From contig JAFECY010000251.1 of NCBI GenBank assembly GCA_018241865.1, forward strand, positions 1 to 14,428: a stretch of DNA of 14,428 bases, in the 5' to 3' direction. A program made the translations under genes and the position numbers. Each line of letters starts with the position of its first letter. Position 1 is the first letter of the stretch. The stretch is from Pseudomonadota bacterium. GTDB taxonomy: Bacteria; Pseudomonadota; Gammaproteobacteria; Burkholderiales; Burkholderiaceae_D. Of this stretch, positions 1 through 9,038 are shown piece by piece. A model generated the notes under the pieces. It was given only the letters and a program-made list of their open reading frames with translations. It was not told the DNA's origin and made no database searches.

Positions 1-15
1 ATAGTGAATGGTGCG

Positions 16-43
16 TTGTGCACGCGGTGGGAAGCATTAAAAT
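16..43 (+). promoter_or_regulatory. possible sigma70-type promoter of clpSA
   Basis: TTGTGC (16-21) and TAAAAT (38-43) are separated by 16 bases and resemble -35 and -10 boxes. The predicted transcript start would fall at about base 50, on the clpS ATG itself, so either the message is leaderless or the true promoter lies left of the window. The -35 match is only moderate. Confidence 0.25.
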
Positions 44-49
44 AGACGC

Positions 50-358
50 ATGGCAACTAAGCATGAAAACGGCACAGTACTGGAACGGGAAAAGCAGCAG
101 CTGAAGCCGCCTTCCATGTATCAGGTGCTATTGCTGAATGATGATTACACCCCGATGGAGTTTGTGGTGGCGATTTTGCAGGAGTACTTCAGCAAAGACC
201 GGGAAGCCGCCACGCAGATTATGCTCAAGGTGCATCGCGACGGTAAAGGCATGTGCGGGATTTACCCCAAAGATATTGCGTCAACGAAGGTCGAATTGGT
301 CTTAACCCACGCTCGAAAGGCAGGACATCCCCTGCAATGCGTGATGGAGGAAGCATGA
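50..358 (+). CDS. clpS: ATP-dependent Clp protease adaptor ClpS
   Basis: ClpS is the small cytoplasmic adaptor that delivers N-degron substrates (Leu, Phe, Tyr or Trp at the N-terminus) to ClpAP and blocks ClpA's own turnover. The 102-residue product has the usual flexible N-terminal tail (about 1-22) followed by the conserved core. N30-D31-D32, in the stretch [11 protein letters not shown], matches the pocket residues that hold the substrate alpha-amino group; M36 lines the pocket and H62 (KVHRDG) is the third conserved contact. The length is normal. The stop TGA overlaps the clpA start as ATGA, so translation is probably coupled. The ATG at 50 has no clear Shine-Dalgarno at normal spacing; a GGGAAG lies about 15 bases upstream. 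The identification is firm. Confidence 0.96.
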   Translation: MATKHENGTVLEREKQQLKPPSMYQVLLLNDDYTPMEFVVAILQEYFSKDREAATQIMLKVHRDGKGMCGIYPKDIASTKVELVLTHARKAGHPLQCVMEEA

Positions 359-2655
359 TTGCTCAGGAACTGGAAGTCAGTCTGCATATGGCTTTTGTCG
401 AGGCACGGCAGGCGCGGCATGAATTCATCACGGTCGAGCACCTGCTGCTCGCACTTCTGGACAATCCGTCCGCAGCCGAGGTGCTGCGTGCTTGCGCCGT
501 CAACATCGACGACCTGCGCAAGACACTGACCAACTTCATTACCGATAACACGCCTACCGTGCCCGGCACCAGCGAGGTCGATACGCAGCCGACGCTCGGC
601 TTTCAGCGCGTGATCCAGCGCGCCATCATGCATGTGCAGTCGGCTTCCAACGGCAAGAAAGAAGTGACCGGCGCGAATGTGTTGGTGGCGATCTTCGGCG
701 AGAAAGATTCGCATGCGGTGTATTACCTGCACCAGCAGGGCGTGACGCGCTTGGATGTGGTGAATTTCATTTCGCACGGCGTGCGCAAGGATCAGCAGGG
801 CGATACGCAAAAATCGTCGGAGGGCGCGGAAGAAGTGCAGGCGGAAGGGCAGGCCAAGGAAAGCCCGCTGGAACAGTTCACCCAGAACTTGAACAAGGCC
901 GCTGCCGAAGGCAAGATCGATCCGCTGATTGGCCGCGAGTCCGAGGTCGAGCGCGTGATCCAGACCTTGTGCCGCCGCCGCAAGAACAACCCATTGTTGG
1001 TTGGCGAGGCGGGTGTCGGCAAGACCGCCATCGCCGAAGGCCTAGCGTGGCGCGTGACGCAGAACGACGTGCCGGAAGTGCTGCAGAACGCCGTCGTTTA
1101 TGCGCTCGACATGGGCGCGTTGCTGGCCGGCACCAAGTATCGCGGCGATTTCGAGCAGCGCCTGAAATCGGTGCTGAAGCAGTTGAAGGAAAATCCAAAC
1201 GCCATCTTATTCATCGACGAAATTCACACCATCATCGGCGCCGGTGCGGCGTCTGGCGGCACGCTGGATGCGTCTAATTTGTTGAAGCCGGCGTTGTCGA
1301 GCGGGCAGCTTAAGTGCATCGGTGCGACCACATTCACTGAGTATCGCGGCGTGTTCGAGAAGGATCATGCTCTATCGCGGCGCTTCCAGAAGATCGATGT
1401 CAACGAGCCGACCGTGGAGCAGACGGTGCAAATCCTGCGTGGCCTGAAGTCGCGCTTCGAGGAACACCACGGCATCAAGTATTCCGCTTCGGCGCTGACG
1501 TCGGCGGCCGAGCTGGCGGCGCGTTTCATCAACGACCGCCATCTGCCCGACAAGGCGATCGACGTGATTGATGAAGCCGGTGCGGCGCAACGCATCCTGC
1601 CGAAATCGAAGCAGAAGAAGACTATCGGCAAGGCCGAGATCGAAGACACCATTTCCAAGATCGCGCGCATTCCGCCGCAATCGGTTAATCAGGATGATCG
1701 CACTAAGTTGCAGACCATCGACCGCGATTTGAAGAATGTCGTGTTCGGCCAGGACCCGGCGATCGAGGCGCTGGCCTCGGCGATCAAGATGGCGCGCGCC
1801 GGCCTGGGCAAGACCGACAAGCCGATCGGCTCCTTTCTGTTCTCCGGCCCGACCGGCGTCGGCAAGACCGAGGTTGCCAAACAACTGGCTTTCATCCTCG
1901 GCATTGAGTTGATCCGTTTCGACATGTCGGAATACATGGAGCGTCATGCCGTGTCGCGTTTGATCGGTGCGCCGCCGGGTTATGTCGGATTCGACCAAGG
2001 CGGTCTGTTGACCGAAGCGATCACCAAGAAGCCGCATGCGGTGCTGTTGCTCGACGAGATCGAGAAGGCACACCCGGATATTTTTAACATCCTGCTGCAG
2101 GTGATGGATCATGGCACGCTGACCGACAATAACGGCCGCAAGGCGGATTTTCGCAACGTCATCATCGTCATGACCACCAACGCCGGCGCGGAAGCTCTGC
2201 AGAAGCGCACCATCGGCTTTACCGACAAGAAAGAAGCCGGCGATGAAATGGCTGACATCAAACGCATGTTCACGCCGGAGTTTCGCAACCGGCTGGATGC
2301 GACCATCAGCTTCAAGGCGCTCGACGAGGACATCATCCTGCGTGTGGTGGATAAATTCTTGATGCAATTGGAAGAGCAATTGCACGAGAAGAAGGTCGAG
2401 GCGATCTTTACCGACAGCCTGCGCAAGTTCTTGGCGAAGAAAGGTTTCGATCCGCTGATGGGTGCGCGACCGATGTCGCGGCTGATACAGGACATGATTC
2501 GTAAAGCACTGGCCGACGAGTTGCTGTTCGGTCGTCTGGTGTCAGGCGGTCGTGTCACGGTCGATCTCGACGAGGAAGAGAAAATCAAGCTCGAATTCGT
2601 CGAGGGCGATGTCAGTCCACCGGCAGCCTCGCAGGAGACGGTCGAAGTCGAATAA
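355..2655 (+). CDS. clpA: ATP-dependent Clp protease ATP-binding subunit ClpA
   Basis: ClpA is the AAA+ unfoldase that threads substrates, including those brought by ClpS, into the ClpP peptidase. The 766-residue protein has the class order: an N-domain (about 1-145) that docks ClpS; a D1 ATPase with Walker A GEAGVGKT (217-224) and Walker B FIDE (286-289); and a D2 ATPase with Walker A GPTGVGKT (498-505), Walker B LLDE (565-568) and a sensor-2 GARP (703-706). The tripeptide IGF (620-622) sits where the ClpP-docking loop is expected, so it should partner ClpP rather than act as a ClpB disaggregase; the long ClpB coiled-coil insert is absent. I chose the ATG at 355 because it overlaps the clpS stop and gives the standard MIAQELE start; an in-frame ATG at 253 lies inside clpS. 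clpP itself is not in the window. Confidence 0.97.
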   Translation: MIAQELEVSLHMAFVEARQARHEFITVEHLLLALLDNPSAAEVLRACAVNIDDLRKTLTNFITDNTPTVPGTSEVDTQPTLGFQRVIQRAIMHVQSASNGKKEVTGANVLVAIFGEKDSHAVYYLHQQGVTRLDVVNFISHGVRKDQQGDTQKSSEGAEEVQAEGQAKESPLEQFTQNLNKAAAEGKIDPLIGRESEVERVIQTLCRRRKNNPLLVGEAGVGKTAIAEGLAWRVTQNDVPEVLQNAVVYALDMGALLAGTKYRGDFEQRLKSVLKQLKENPNAILFIDEIHTIIGAGAASGGTLDASNLLKPALSSGQLKCIGATTFTEYRGVFEKDHALSRRFQKIDVNEPTVEQTVQILRGLKSRFEEHHGIKYSASALTSAAELAARFINDRHLPDKAIDVIDEAGAAQRILPKSKQKKTIGKAEIEDTISKIARIPPQSVNQDDRTKLQTIDRDLKNVVFGQDPAIEALASAIKMARAGLGKTDKPIGSFLFSGPTGVGKTEVAKQLAFILGIELIRFDMSEYMERHAVSRLIGAPPGYVGFDQGGLLTEAITKKPHAVLLLDEIEKAHPDIFNILLQVMDHGTLTDNNGRKADFRNVIIVMTTNAGAEALQKRTIGFTDKKEAGDEMADIKRMFTPEFRNRLDATISFKALDEDIILRVVDKFLMQLEEQLHEKKVEAIFTDSLRKFLAKKGFDPLMGARPMSRLIQDMIRKALADELLFGRLVSGGRVTVDLDEEEKIKLEFVEGDVSPPAASQETVEVE

Positions 2656-2684
2656 GCTGCAAGCAACGACAACATAAGCCAAAG

Positions 2685-2720
2685 AAAAAACCCGGATTCA
2701 TAGCGAATCCGGGTTTTTTT
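2685..2720. terminator. bidirectional intrinsic terminator between clpA and the M48-like gene
   Basis: A perfect 9-bp GC-rich stem (2691-2699 pairing with 2705-2713, loop ATAGC) is flanked by A6 on the left (2685-2690) and T7 on the right (2714-2720). The A and T runs can extend the stem to 15 bp. Read on the plus strand it ends clpA transcripts 29 bases after the stop. Read on the minus strand the A6 becomes a U-tract and ends the long minus-strand run about 30 bases after its last stop codon. It lies exactly between two convergent genes. Confidence 0.93.
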
Positions 2721-2749
2721 ATTGAGTGCTTTATTGGACGCTTAGTGCT

Positions 2750-3841
2750 TCACGGCAGCAGCGGTTGGCCGCTCGTCTGTTTCGCTTGGATTTCTACGAC
2801 GGTTTTTTCCAATGCCGGCAGGCGGGAACTTGTGCTCGGGTGGATAGCGGTATAGCCGTTTAGCACGCTGGCCGGATACTGGCTGGCGAGTCGCTGCCAG
2901 AAGCGCGGCGCTTGCTCGATGTTATAACCGGCGCGCGCGGCTAGGTACAGCGATAGCCGGTCGGCATCGACGTCGAGCTGACGCGGATAAGCTTTGACCC
3001 CAGCCATGCCGTTCATGGTGTCGAGTTCCGGGCGCAGGCGAATCAGATTGTCGATGATGCCATCCATGGTGGCGACCATGCGCTGCTTTGCCGGATGGGC
3101 GAGGATGCTGTGCGCCATTTCCTTAGCCATCGCATAGGCGAGCTCGTCGTCGGACTGGGTGAAATTCACCAAGCCGCGCGTAATCAGGATGCGGCGGCTG
3201 TCGGTATAAGCGTTGACGTGATCGGCATTGCCAAGCTCGAAGCTGAAGGCACAGGACATCGTCAGCGGGATGGCGATATCCAACGGTGCGTTGTTACGTT
3301 GTAGCGTCAATTTGATGGTCGATTGCTTGCGCACCAGCGGAGCCAGCATCGCGGCGGCGGGTTTTTCCGCATTTTCACCTGTCGGTGCCGGTTTGCCTTC
3401 GATCGCTAGCAGCAGATCGCCGCGCTGCACGCCCACCCGCGCCGCGCCGCTGCCGGCGAGCACGTTGGTGACTTGCAGGCGTTCGCCGTAACCGAACGTG
3501 GCTTGCACCGTATCGGCCAGTTCGCCGGTGTAAGAATATTTGTTCTTGGCAGCGAAGCCGAGCAGGTTGCGCGCCTGCCCTTTGCATAATGCTGAATTGT
3601 TGACGAGCAGCGGCGCAGCGACGCGATCAATGCGCGTTTGCAGGCTTGCCATGGTGCGTAAAGCTTGTTGCTCTGGACCGTCGCTGGTTTGTGTCGTCGC
3701 TGTGCTTGTATTTTCCTGTCCTGCGGGTGGAAAAGGTGTGGTGCAGGCGGCAAGCAGCAGACTGGCGGAAACGAGACCGCAGCATAAAGTGATCGGGCGC
3801 TGGAATAGGAAAGTCGTATATCGCATCAGTGTGTCTTTCAT
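2750..3841 (-). CDS. PDZ-containing M48-family-like lipoprotein with a degenerate zinc site (putative pseudo-peptidase)
   Basis: This 363-residue protein is a probable lipoprotein: a hydrophobic signal (about 17-32) ends in lipobox L30-A31-A32-C33, followed by a Thr/Ser/Gln-rich linker. A PDZ-like segment (about 118-195, core GVQRGDLLLAIEG) precedes an M48-like region. The expected HExxH reads K240-E-M-A-H244, so the first zinc-binding His is Lys (AAG). The usual third-ligand motif ExxAD reads D290-V-D-A-D294, with Glu replaced by Asp. The surrounding context (DDELAYAM before the motif, LYLAARAGYN, and HPSTSSR near the end) is typical of active relatives. It may be an inactive scaffold or chaperone-like envelope protein, or bind metal differently. 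The ATG at 3841 overlaps the dut stop as TGATG; an ATG at 3826 with GAAAG 8 bases upstream is an alternative that keeps the signal peptide. The family call is good; activity is doubtful. Confidence 0.82.
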   Translation of the reverse strand: MKDTLMRYTTFLFQRPITLCCGLVSASLLLAACTTPFPPAGQENTSTATTQTSDGPEQQALRTMASLQTRIDRVAAPLLVNNSALCKGQARNLLGFAAKNKYSYTGELADTVQATFGYGERLQVTNVLAGSGAARVGVQRGDLLLAIEGKPAPTGENAEKPAAAMLAPLVRKQSTIKLTLQRNNAPLDIAIPLTMSCAFSFELGNADHVNAYTDSRRILITRGLVNFTQSDDELAYAMAKEMAHSILAHPAKQRMVATMDGIIDNLIRLRPELDTMNGMAGVKAYPRQLDVDADRLSLYLAARAGYNIEQAPRFWQRLASQYPASVLNGYTAIHPSTSSRLPALEKTVVEIQAKQTSGQPLLP

Positions 3842-4290
3842 CAATGTTTGCCGGTGCTGCCGAAACCGCCGGCGCCGCGCTCGCTGCTGGCGAATTCATC
3901 CACTACCTCGAAACCGACTTGCAGCACCGGCACGATCACCAATTGCGCTAAGCGCTCCATCGGGTTCAGCACGAATTCGCTTTGACCGCGATTCCAAGTC
4001 GAAATCATCAACTGGCCTTGGTAATCAGAATCGATCAAGCCGACCAGATTGCCCAGCACGATGCCATGTTTGTGACCCATGCCACTGCGCGGCAGGATCA
4101 TCGCGGCATAGCCGGGATCGCCGATATGGATGGCGAGACCGGTCGGGATCAAGTGCGTCTCGCCGGGTTTGAGCGTCAGCGGTGTATCGAGACAGGCGCG
4201 CAGGTCGAGGCCGGCGCTGCCGGTGGTGGCGTAGGCCGGCAATTGTTCTTGCATGCGCGGGTCGAGAATCTTGACTTCGATTTTTTTCAT
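3841..4290 (-). CDS. dut: deoxyuridine 5'-triphosphate nucleotidohydrolase (dUTPase)
   Basis: Dut hydrolyses dUTP to dUMP and pyrophosphate in the cytoplasm, keeping uracil out of DNA and supplying the thymidylate precursor. The 149-residue product carries all five trimeric-dUTPase motifs in order: [35 protein letters not shown] with the catalytic Asp; [10 protein letters not shown]; and the C-terminal Gly-rich [10 protein letters not shown] that closes over the substrate. The start is the ATG at 4290 ([10 protein letters not shown]), which matches family length; an in-frame ATG at 4341 would add 17 residues and run into coaBC. It follows coaBC by 34 bases, a very common bacterial pairing, and its stop overlaps the start of the M48-like gene. 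Confidence 0.97.
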   Translation of the reverse strand: MKKIEVKILDPRMQEQLPAYATTGSAGLDLRACLDTPLTLKPGETHLIPTGLAIHIGDPGYAAMILPRSGMGHKHGIVLGNLVGLIDSDYQGQLMISTWNRGQSEFVLNPMERLAQLVIVPVLQVGFEVVDEFASSERGAGGFGSTGKH

Positions 4291-4324
4291 GAGTAGATGA
4301 AGATGCGTTGCGAGAGATAAAAAT

Positions 4325-5512
4325 TCAAAGGCGGCGGGCAATCTCGGCGATTAGTTGACGCGCCAGTTGCTGTTTGCCGGCGCGCGGCAGCGTGGTGTGG
4401 CCGTGCGCATCGAACAGCATCAGTTCGTTGTCATCCTTGCCGAATGTCGCGTGGCCGATATTGCCGACCAGCAGAGGCACGTTTTTCTTTTTGCGCTTCT
4501 CTTCGCCGTATTGCACCAGATTTTCCGATTCGGCGGCGAAGCCGACGCAATACGGTTTGTTCTTCAGCGCGGTGACGGTGGCGAGGATATCGACGTTGGC
4601 TTCCAGTTGCAGTTGCGGTGCGCCGGCGGCGTTCTTTTTCATTTTCTGATCGCTGGCATTGACGACGCGCCAGTCGGCTACCGCCGCCACCGCAATGAAG
4701 ACATCCTGCCCGGCGAGGTGCGCCATGACGGCGTCATGCATCTGCTGCGCGGTCTGGACATCGAGACGTGTCACGCCCAATGGTGTAGCCAAGGCGGCTG
4801 GGCCGGCTACGAGGGTGACGTGCGCGCCGGCTTCACGCGCCGCGCGCGCCAGCGCGAAACCCATCTTGCCGGACGACAGATTGGTGATGCCGCGCACCGG
4901 GTCGATCGGCTCGAAAGTCGGGCCGGCGGTCAGCAAAATGCGTTTGCCGGCCAGCAGCTTGGGCTGAAAAGAAGCGATGATGTCTTCCAGCAGTTGTTCC
5001 GGTTCCAGCATGCGCCCCATGCCGGTTTCGCCGCAAGCCTGCTCGCCGGCATCGGGACCGAGCACCTGAATGCCATCGGCTTGCACTTGCGCGACATTGC
5101 GCTGGGTAGCGGGGTTTTGCCACATCTCGACATTCATCGCCGGTGCGACCAGCAAGGGCAGGTGCATCGGCCGCGCCACGCACAGGGTCGAAAGCAGGTC
5201 GTTGCAAGCACCATGCGCCAGTTTGAATAAAAAGTCGGCCGAGCAGGGCGCGATCACGATGGCGTCGGCGTCGCGCGAAAGGTCGATGTGCGGCATGTTG
5301 TTGGCGATGCGCGCATCCCACTGGTCGGTATACACCGGCCGGCCGGACAGGGCTTGCATGGTGACGGCCGTGATGAAGTGGGTGGCGGCATCGCTCATCA
5401 CCACTTGCACCGCAGCGCCGGCCTTGACTAGGGCGCGCGTCAGCTCGGCGGCCTTGTAACAGGCCACGCCGCCGGTTAGGCCGAGGATAATTTTTTTACC
5501 AGCGAGATCCAT
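4325..5512 (-). CDS. coaBC: bifunctional phosphopantothenoylcysteine decarboxylase / phosphopantothenate-cysteine ligase
   Basis: CoaBC catalyses two successive steps of coenzyme A synthesis: joining cysteine to 4'-phosphopantothenate (CoaB, CTP-dependent) and decarboxylating the product to 4'-phosphopantetheine (CoaC, FMN-dependent). The 395-residue protein has the CoaC flavoprotein half first (about 1-180), with [11 protein letters not shown] at the start, catalytic H75 in NMPHIDLS, the PAMNxxMW motif (APAMNVEMW) and the substrate-flap Cys C160 in [10 protein letters not shown]. The CoaB half begins near 188 with [19 protein letters not shown] and contains the KMKK stretch of the ligase site. 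AGGAG lies 5 bases upstream of the ATG at 5512, one of the few clear ribosome binding sites here. It is 47 bases after lspA and 34 before dut. Confidence 0.97.
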   Translation of the reverse strand: MDLAGKKIILGLTGGVACYKAAELTRALVKAGAAVQVVMSDAATHFITAVTMQALSGRPVYTDQWDARIANNMPHIDLSRDADAIVIAPCSADFLFKLAHGACNDLLSTLCVARPMHLPLLVAPAMNVEMWQNPATQRNVAQVQADGIQVLGPDAGEQACGETGMGRMLEPEQLLEDIIASFQPKLLAGKRILLTAGPTFEPIDPVRGITNLSSGKMGFALARAAREAGAHVTLVAGPAALATPLGVTRLDVQTAQQMHDAVMAHLAGQDVFIAVAAVADWRVVNASDQKMKKNAAGAPQLQLEANVDILATVTALKNKPYCVGFAAESENLVQYGEEKRKKKNVPLLVGNIGHATFGKDDNELMLFDAHGHTTLPRAGKQQLARQLIAEIARRL

Positions 5513-5559
5513 ACGAACTCCTGAAATAACGCGGGTTAGTGTAGCAAACTACTTGCAAA

Positions 5560-6045
5560 TTATTTGTTTACGCGCCGCAGTTCATCCAGAACGAACAGCG
5601 CTGCGCCAATGCAGATCGCGCTGTCGGCGACGTTGAAAGCCGGCCAGTGCCAGCTACCGATGTGGAAATCGAGGAAGTCGATCACATGGCCATAGGCGAT
5701 GCGGTCGATCACGTTGCCGACCGCGCCGCCGAGAATCAGTGCCAGCGCCCAGCAAAACATGCGCTGTCCCGGATTGCGCTTGAGCAGATAGACAATGAAC
5801 AAGGCGGCGACGATGCCGAGGATGGTGAAAAAATAACGCTGCCAGCCGGAACCGGTCGCGAGAAAGCTGAAGGCCGCGCCCTTGTTATAGGCCAGCACCA
5901 AGTTGAAAAAAGAGGTGAGCGGATGTGACTCACCATAGCTGAAGATGCGTGCAATGGTGATCTTGCTCACCTGATCGAACAGCACCACGATGGCAGCAAT
6001 GCCGAGCCAGGGAGCCAGACCGCCGGAAGAATTTTTCGATGCCAT
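5560..6045 (-). CDS. lspA: lipoprotein signal peptidase (signal peptidase II)
   Basis: LspA is the inner-membrane aspartyl protease that cuts prolipoproteins just before the lipid-modified Cys. The 161-residue protein has four hydrophobic segments (about 12-30, 57-63 extending with 70-88, 96-112 and 136-153). The two catalytic aspartates fit D123 in VIDFLDF and D141 in [13 protein letters not shown] (111-115) and AYNKGAAF (52-59) are also family signatures. It sits downstream of ileS, the classic ileS-lspA arrangement. The lipoprotein encoded at the end of the same gene run is a plausible substrate. No clear Shine-Dalgarno precedes the ATG. Confidence 0.97.
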   Translation of the reverse strand: MASKNSSGGLAPWLGIAAIVVLFDQVSKITIARIFSYGESHPLTSFFNLVLAYNKGAAFSFLATGSGWQRYFFTILGIVAALFIVYLLKRNPGQRMFCWALALILGGAVGNVIDRIAYGHVIDFLDFHIGSWHWPAFNVADSAICIGAALFVLDELRRVNK

Positions 6046-6075
6046 ATGCAGCTTGTTTCAGAGAAGGTTGAGATA

Positions 6076-6096
6076 CCATCCGGCTAGGCCGGATGG
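6076..6096 (-). other. perfect 9-bp hairpin in the ileS-lspA gap
   Basis: CCATCCGGC (6076-6084) pairs with GCCGGATGG (6088-6096) across a 3-base loop, starting 8 bases after the ileS stop and ending about 30 bases before the lspA ATG. No U-tract follows on the minus strand, so it is not a classical terminator. A 3'-end stabiliser, processing site or modulator of lspA expression are possibilities. Confidence 0.6.
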
Positions 6097-6104
6097 CGCG
6101 GACA

Positions 6105-8969
6105 TCAGGCGAACTTGCGGGGCTCGCCAGCGCCGAACAGATTGGAGACGCAGCGGCCGCAAATGCCGGAATGCTCGGCATGCGCGCCGACATCGGCGCG
6201 GTAATGCCAGCAGCGTTCGCATTTCTGTTCGGTCGATGGCGTCACGATCACGGTTTCTTCGGCTGCGCTGGCGACTTGTGTGAGCTTCGCTTGCGACGTG
6301 ATGAAGACGAATTTCAGATCGTCGCCGAAACTGTTCAACAAAGCGTATTGTTCGCCGCTGGTCTTGATTTCGATTTCCGCCTGCAGCGAGGAACCGATAG
6401 CGCCGGTCATGCGCACTTCTTCCAGTTGCTTGGTGACGGCGGTGCGCAGTGCAGTGATGGCAGCATATTTGTCGAGCAGTGTTACGGCATCGGCGACTTC
6501 CGGCAACGTGTAGTAAGTCTGCGTGAAGATGGTTTCGTCGCTGTCGAAGTAAGTTTGCTTATCGGCGAAGATCGCCCATGCTTCTTCCGCAGTGAAAGAC
6601 AGCATCGGCGCCATCAGGCGCAGCAAAGCATGCGTGATATGCCAGATCGCGGTTTGCGCCGAGCGGCGCGCCTTCGATGCGACGCCGCAGGTGTAGAGGC
6701 GATCCTTGAGAATATCGAGATAAAAACCGCCGAGGTCTTCCGAACAGTACATCTGCAGCTTGGCTACCACCGGATGAAATTCGTAGCGCTCGACATGTTG
6801 CAGCATGTCCGTTTGCAGTTGCGTCATGCGGGCGATCGCGTAACGGTCGATCTCGGACAGTTCGGCGATGGCCACGGCATCCTTGGCCGGATCGAAATCG
6901 GAGGTGTTGGCCAGCAGGAAGCGCAGCGTGTTGCGGATACGGCGGTAGCTTTCCACCACGCGCTTGAGGATCTCGTCGGAGATCGACAGCTCGCCCGAGT
7001 AATCGGTTGCAGCCACCCACAGGCGCAGAATTTCCGCGCCCATCGAATCCGACACCTTTTGCGGCGCGACCACGTTGCCCTTGGACTTGGACATTTTCTT
7101 GCCCTCGCCATCGACCACGAAGCCGTGCGTCAGCAATGCCTTGTAGGGCGCGCAGCCGTTCAACATGGACGAAGTCAGCAGCGAGGAATGGAACCAGCCG
7201 CGATGCTGATCCGAGCCTTCCAAATACAAGTCGGCCGGGAAGTGCGACTCGGCCGCGTGCGAACCACGCAGCACTGTTTGATGCGTGGTGCCGGAATCGA
7301 ACCACACATCGAGCGTGTCCTTGTTCTTGACGTATTGCGCGGCTTCGTCGCCCAACAATTCTTTTGGATCGAGCGCTTGCCAGGCTTCGATGCCGTGCTG
7401 CTCGATGCGCTTGGCCACCTGCTCCAGCAGTTCCGGCGTGCGCGGATGCAGCTCGCCGGTTTCCTTGTGCACGAAGAAAGCCATCGGCACGCCCCATTGC
7501 CGCTGGCGCGACAGCGTCCAGTCCGGGCGATTGGCGATCATGCCGTGCAGGCGTGCCTTGCCCCAGTCGGGGAAAAAGGCGGTGGCTTCGATGCCGGCCA
7601 GCGCGGTTTCGCGCAGGCTTGGCCCGCCGTCTTTCGGCGTCACATCCATGCGCGCGAACCATTGCGAGGTGGCGTGATAGATGATCGGCGATTTGTGACG
7701 CCAGCAATGCATGTAGCTGTGGTCGAACATCACCAGCTTGAACAGCGAGCCGACTTCCTCCAGCTTGGCGCAGATCGGTTTCGAGGCTTCCCAGATCGTC
7801 ATGCCGGCGAAGAAGGGCAGCCAGGAAGCGTACTTGCCGTCGCCCATCACCGGCTTGAGAATCTCGTCATCCTTCATGCCGTGCGCTTTGCACGAGAGAA
7901 AGTCATCCACGCCATAGGCCGGCGCGGAGTGGACGATGCCGGTGCCGGTGTCGAGCGCAACGTAGTCGCTGACATAGATCGGCGACAGGCGCTGGTAGCC
8001 CGGATCGGCATCGTGGAAGGGATGTTTGAAATGAATCATCGACAGCGCTTCACCCGGCGCGGTGGCGATGATCTTGCCTTCCAGTCCGTAGCGCTGCAGG
8101 CAGGCGGCAACCAGCTCGACCGCGAGCAGCAGCAAAATGGTTTCGCCCTTGCGCTCGGTTTGCACCAAGGCATAGCGATGCTCGGGATGCACGTTCAGCG
8201 CCTGGTTGGCGGGGATGGTCCAGGGCGTGGTGGTCCAGATGATCGCATAACCTTTTTCCGTGGGCAGCTTGTCGAGGCCGAAGGCGTGGGCGAGTTTGTC
8301 CGGCTCGGCGAACGGGAAGCCGACATCGATCGCCGGATCGCGCTTGTCCTGGTACTCCACTTCCGCTTCGGCCAGAGCCGAGCCGCAATCGAAGCACCAG
8401 TTCACCGGCTTCAGGCCGCGGTACACATAACCTTTTTCGAGGATGGTGCCGAGCGCACGCAATTCATCGGCTTCGTTGCCGAAGGCCATGGTCAGGTAGG
8501 GGTTGTCCCACTGGCCAAGCACGCCGAGGCGGATGAAGTCGGCTTTCTGGCGTTCGACCTGTTCCATTGCATAGGCGCGTGCCTTGGCTTGCACTTCTGC
8601 GACAGGCAAATTCTTGCCGTACTGCTTCTCGATCTGGATTTCGATCGGCATGCCGTGGCAATCCCAACCCGGCACGTATTGCGCGTCGAAGCCGGCCATG
8701 TTGCGCGCCTTGACGATCATGTCCTTCAGGATCTTGTTGACCGCATGGCCGATGTGGATGTCGCCGTTGGCATACGGCGGGCCGTCGTGCAGGATGAATT
8801 TCGGACGGTTTTGCGCAGCCTTGCGGATGCGTTCGTAGATTTTCTTTTGCTGCCATTGCTTGACCCATTGCGGCTCGCGCTTGGCGAGGTCGCCGCGCAT
8901 CGGGAAAGGCGTTTCGGTCATGTTGACCGGGTATTTGCTTTGCGGTTTGTTCGTTTTATTGTCGGACAT
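6105..8969 (-). CDS. ileS: isoleucyl-tRNA synthetase
   Basis: IleS charges tRNA-Ile with isoleucine and edits misactivated valine. The 954-residue class I enzyme shows [11 protein letters not shown] (65-75, HIGH at 72-75) in the Rossmann fold, the CP1 editing insertion with [13 protein letters not shown], the catalytic loop KMSKS at 625-629, and a C-terminal zinc-finger domain with CERCW and CGRC pairs close to the end. Length and the zinc domain match the bacterial type typical of E. coli rather than the eukaryote-like mupirocin-resistant form. The ATG at 8969 gives MSDNK...[12 protein letters not shown], like known starts; AGAG lies about 5 bases upstream. ribF ends 69 bases upstream and lspA starts 59 bases downstream. 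Confidence 0.98.
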   Translation of the reverse strand: MSDNKTNKPQSKYPVNMTETPFPMRGDLAKREPQWVKQWQQKKIYERIRKAAQNRPKFILHDGPPYANGDIHIGHAVNKILKDMIVKARNMAGFDAQYVPGWDCHGMPIEIQIEKQYGKNLPVAEVQAKARAYAMEQVERQKADFIRLGVLGQWDNPYLTMAFGNEADELRALGTILEKGYVYRGLKPVNWCFDCGSALAEAEVEYQDKRDPAIDVGFPFAEPDKLAHAFGLDKLPTEKGYAIIWTTTPWTIPANQALNVHPEHRYALVQTERKGETILLLLAVELVAACLQRYGLEGKIIATAPGEALSMIHFKHPFHDADPGYQRLSPIYVSDYVALDTGTGIVHSAPAYGVDDFLSCKAHGMKDDEILKPVMGDGKYASWLPFFAGMTIWEASKPICAKLEEVGSLFKLVMFDHSYMHCWRHKSPIIYHATSQWFARMDVTPKDGGPSLRETALAGIEATAFFPDWGKARLHGMIANRPDWTLSRQRQWGVPMAFFVHKETGELHPRTPELLEQVAKRIEQHGIEAWQALDPKELLGDEAAQYVKNKDTLDVWFDSGTTHQTVLRGSHAAESHFPADLYLEGSDQHRGWFHSSLLTSSMLNGCAPYKALLTHGFVVDGEGKKMSKSKGNVVAPQKVSDSMGAEILRLWVAATDYSGELSISDEILKRVVESYRRIRNTLRFLLANTSDFDPAKDAVAIAELSEIDRYAIARMTQLQTDMLQHVERYEFHPVVAKLQMYCSEDLGGFYLDILKDRLYTCGVASKARRSAQTAIWHITHALLRLMAPMLSFTAEEAWAIFADKQTYFDSDETIFTQTYYTLPEVADAVTLLDKYAAITALRTAVTKQLEEVRMTGAIGSSLQAEIEIKTSGEQYALLNSFGDDLKFVFITSQAKLTQVASAAEETVIVTPSTEQKCERCWHYRADVGAHAEHSGICGRCVSNLFGAGEPRKFA

Positions 8970-8977
8970 GGTGGCTC

Positions 8978-9006
8978 TTTTTAATCGTATTCGGCTATTC
9001 GGTCAA
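8978..9006 (-). promoter_or_regulatory. possible internal promoter ahead of ileS
   Basis: On the minus strand TTGACC (9006-9001) and TAAAAA (8983-8978) are 17 bases apart, in the 69-base gap between ribF and ileS. The predicted transcript start lies within about 2 bases of the ileS ATG, which would make the message nearly leaderless, so the match may be accidental. Confidence 0.25.
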
Positions 9007-9038
9007 AACCTTTGTGGGCGCGCTGGCGTGGGCGAGCG

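Noticed and set aside
1372..2385. 337-codon minus-strand frame inside clpA
   Set aside because: It is antisense to the clear D2 ATPase region of clpA, with no promoter, ribosome binding site or family resemblance.
4355..5230. 291-codon plus-strand frame inside coaBC
   Set aside because: It is antisense to a fully motif-supported coaBC; the product looks like shadow coding.
6093..8984. 963-codon open frame on the plus strand opposite ileS
   Set aside because: Its codons are exact reverse complements of the ileS codons, so it stays open simply because ileS avoids TTA, CTA and TCA. The translation resembles no family and ileS is certain.
8988..9002. Tandem TATTCGG pair in the ribF-ileS gap
   Set aside because: Two 7-base copies one base apart are too short to distinguish from chance, and no further copies follow.
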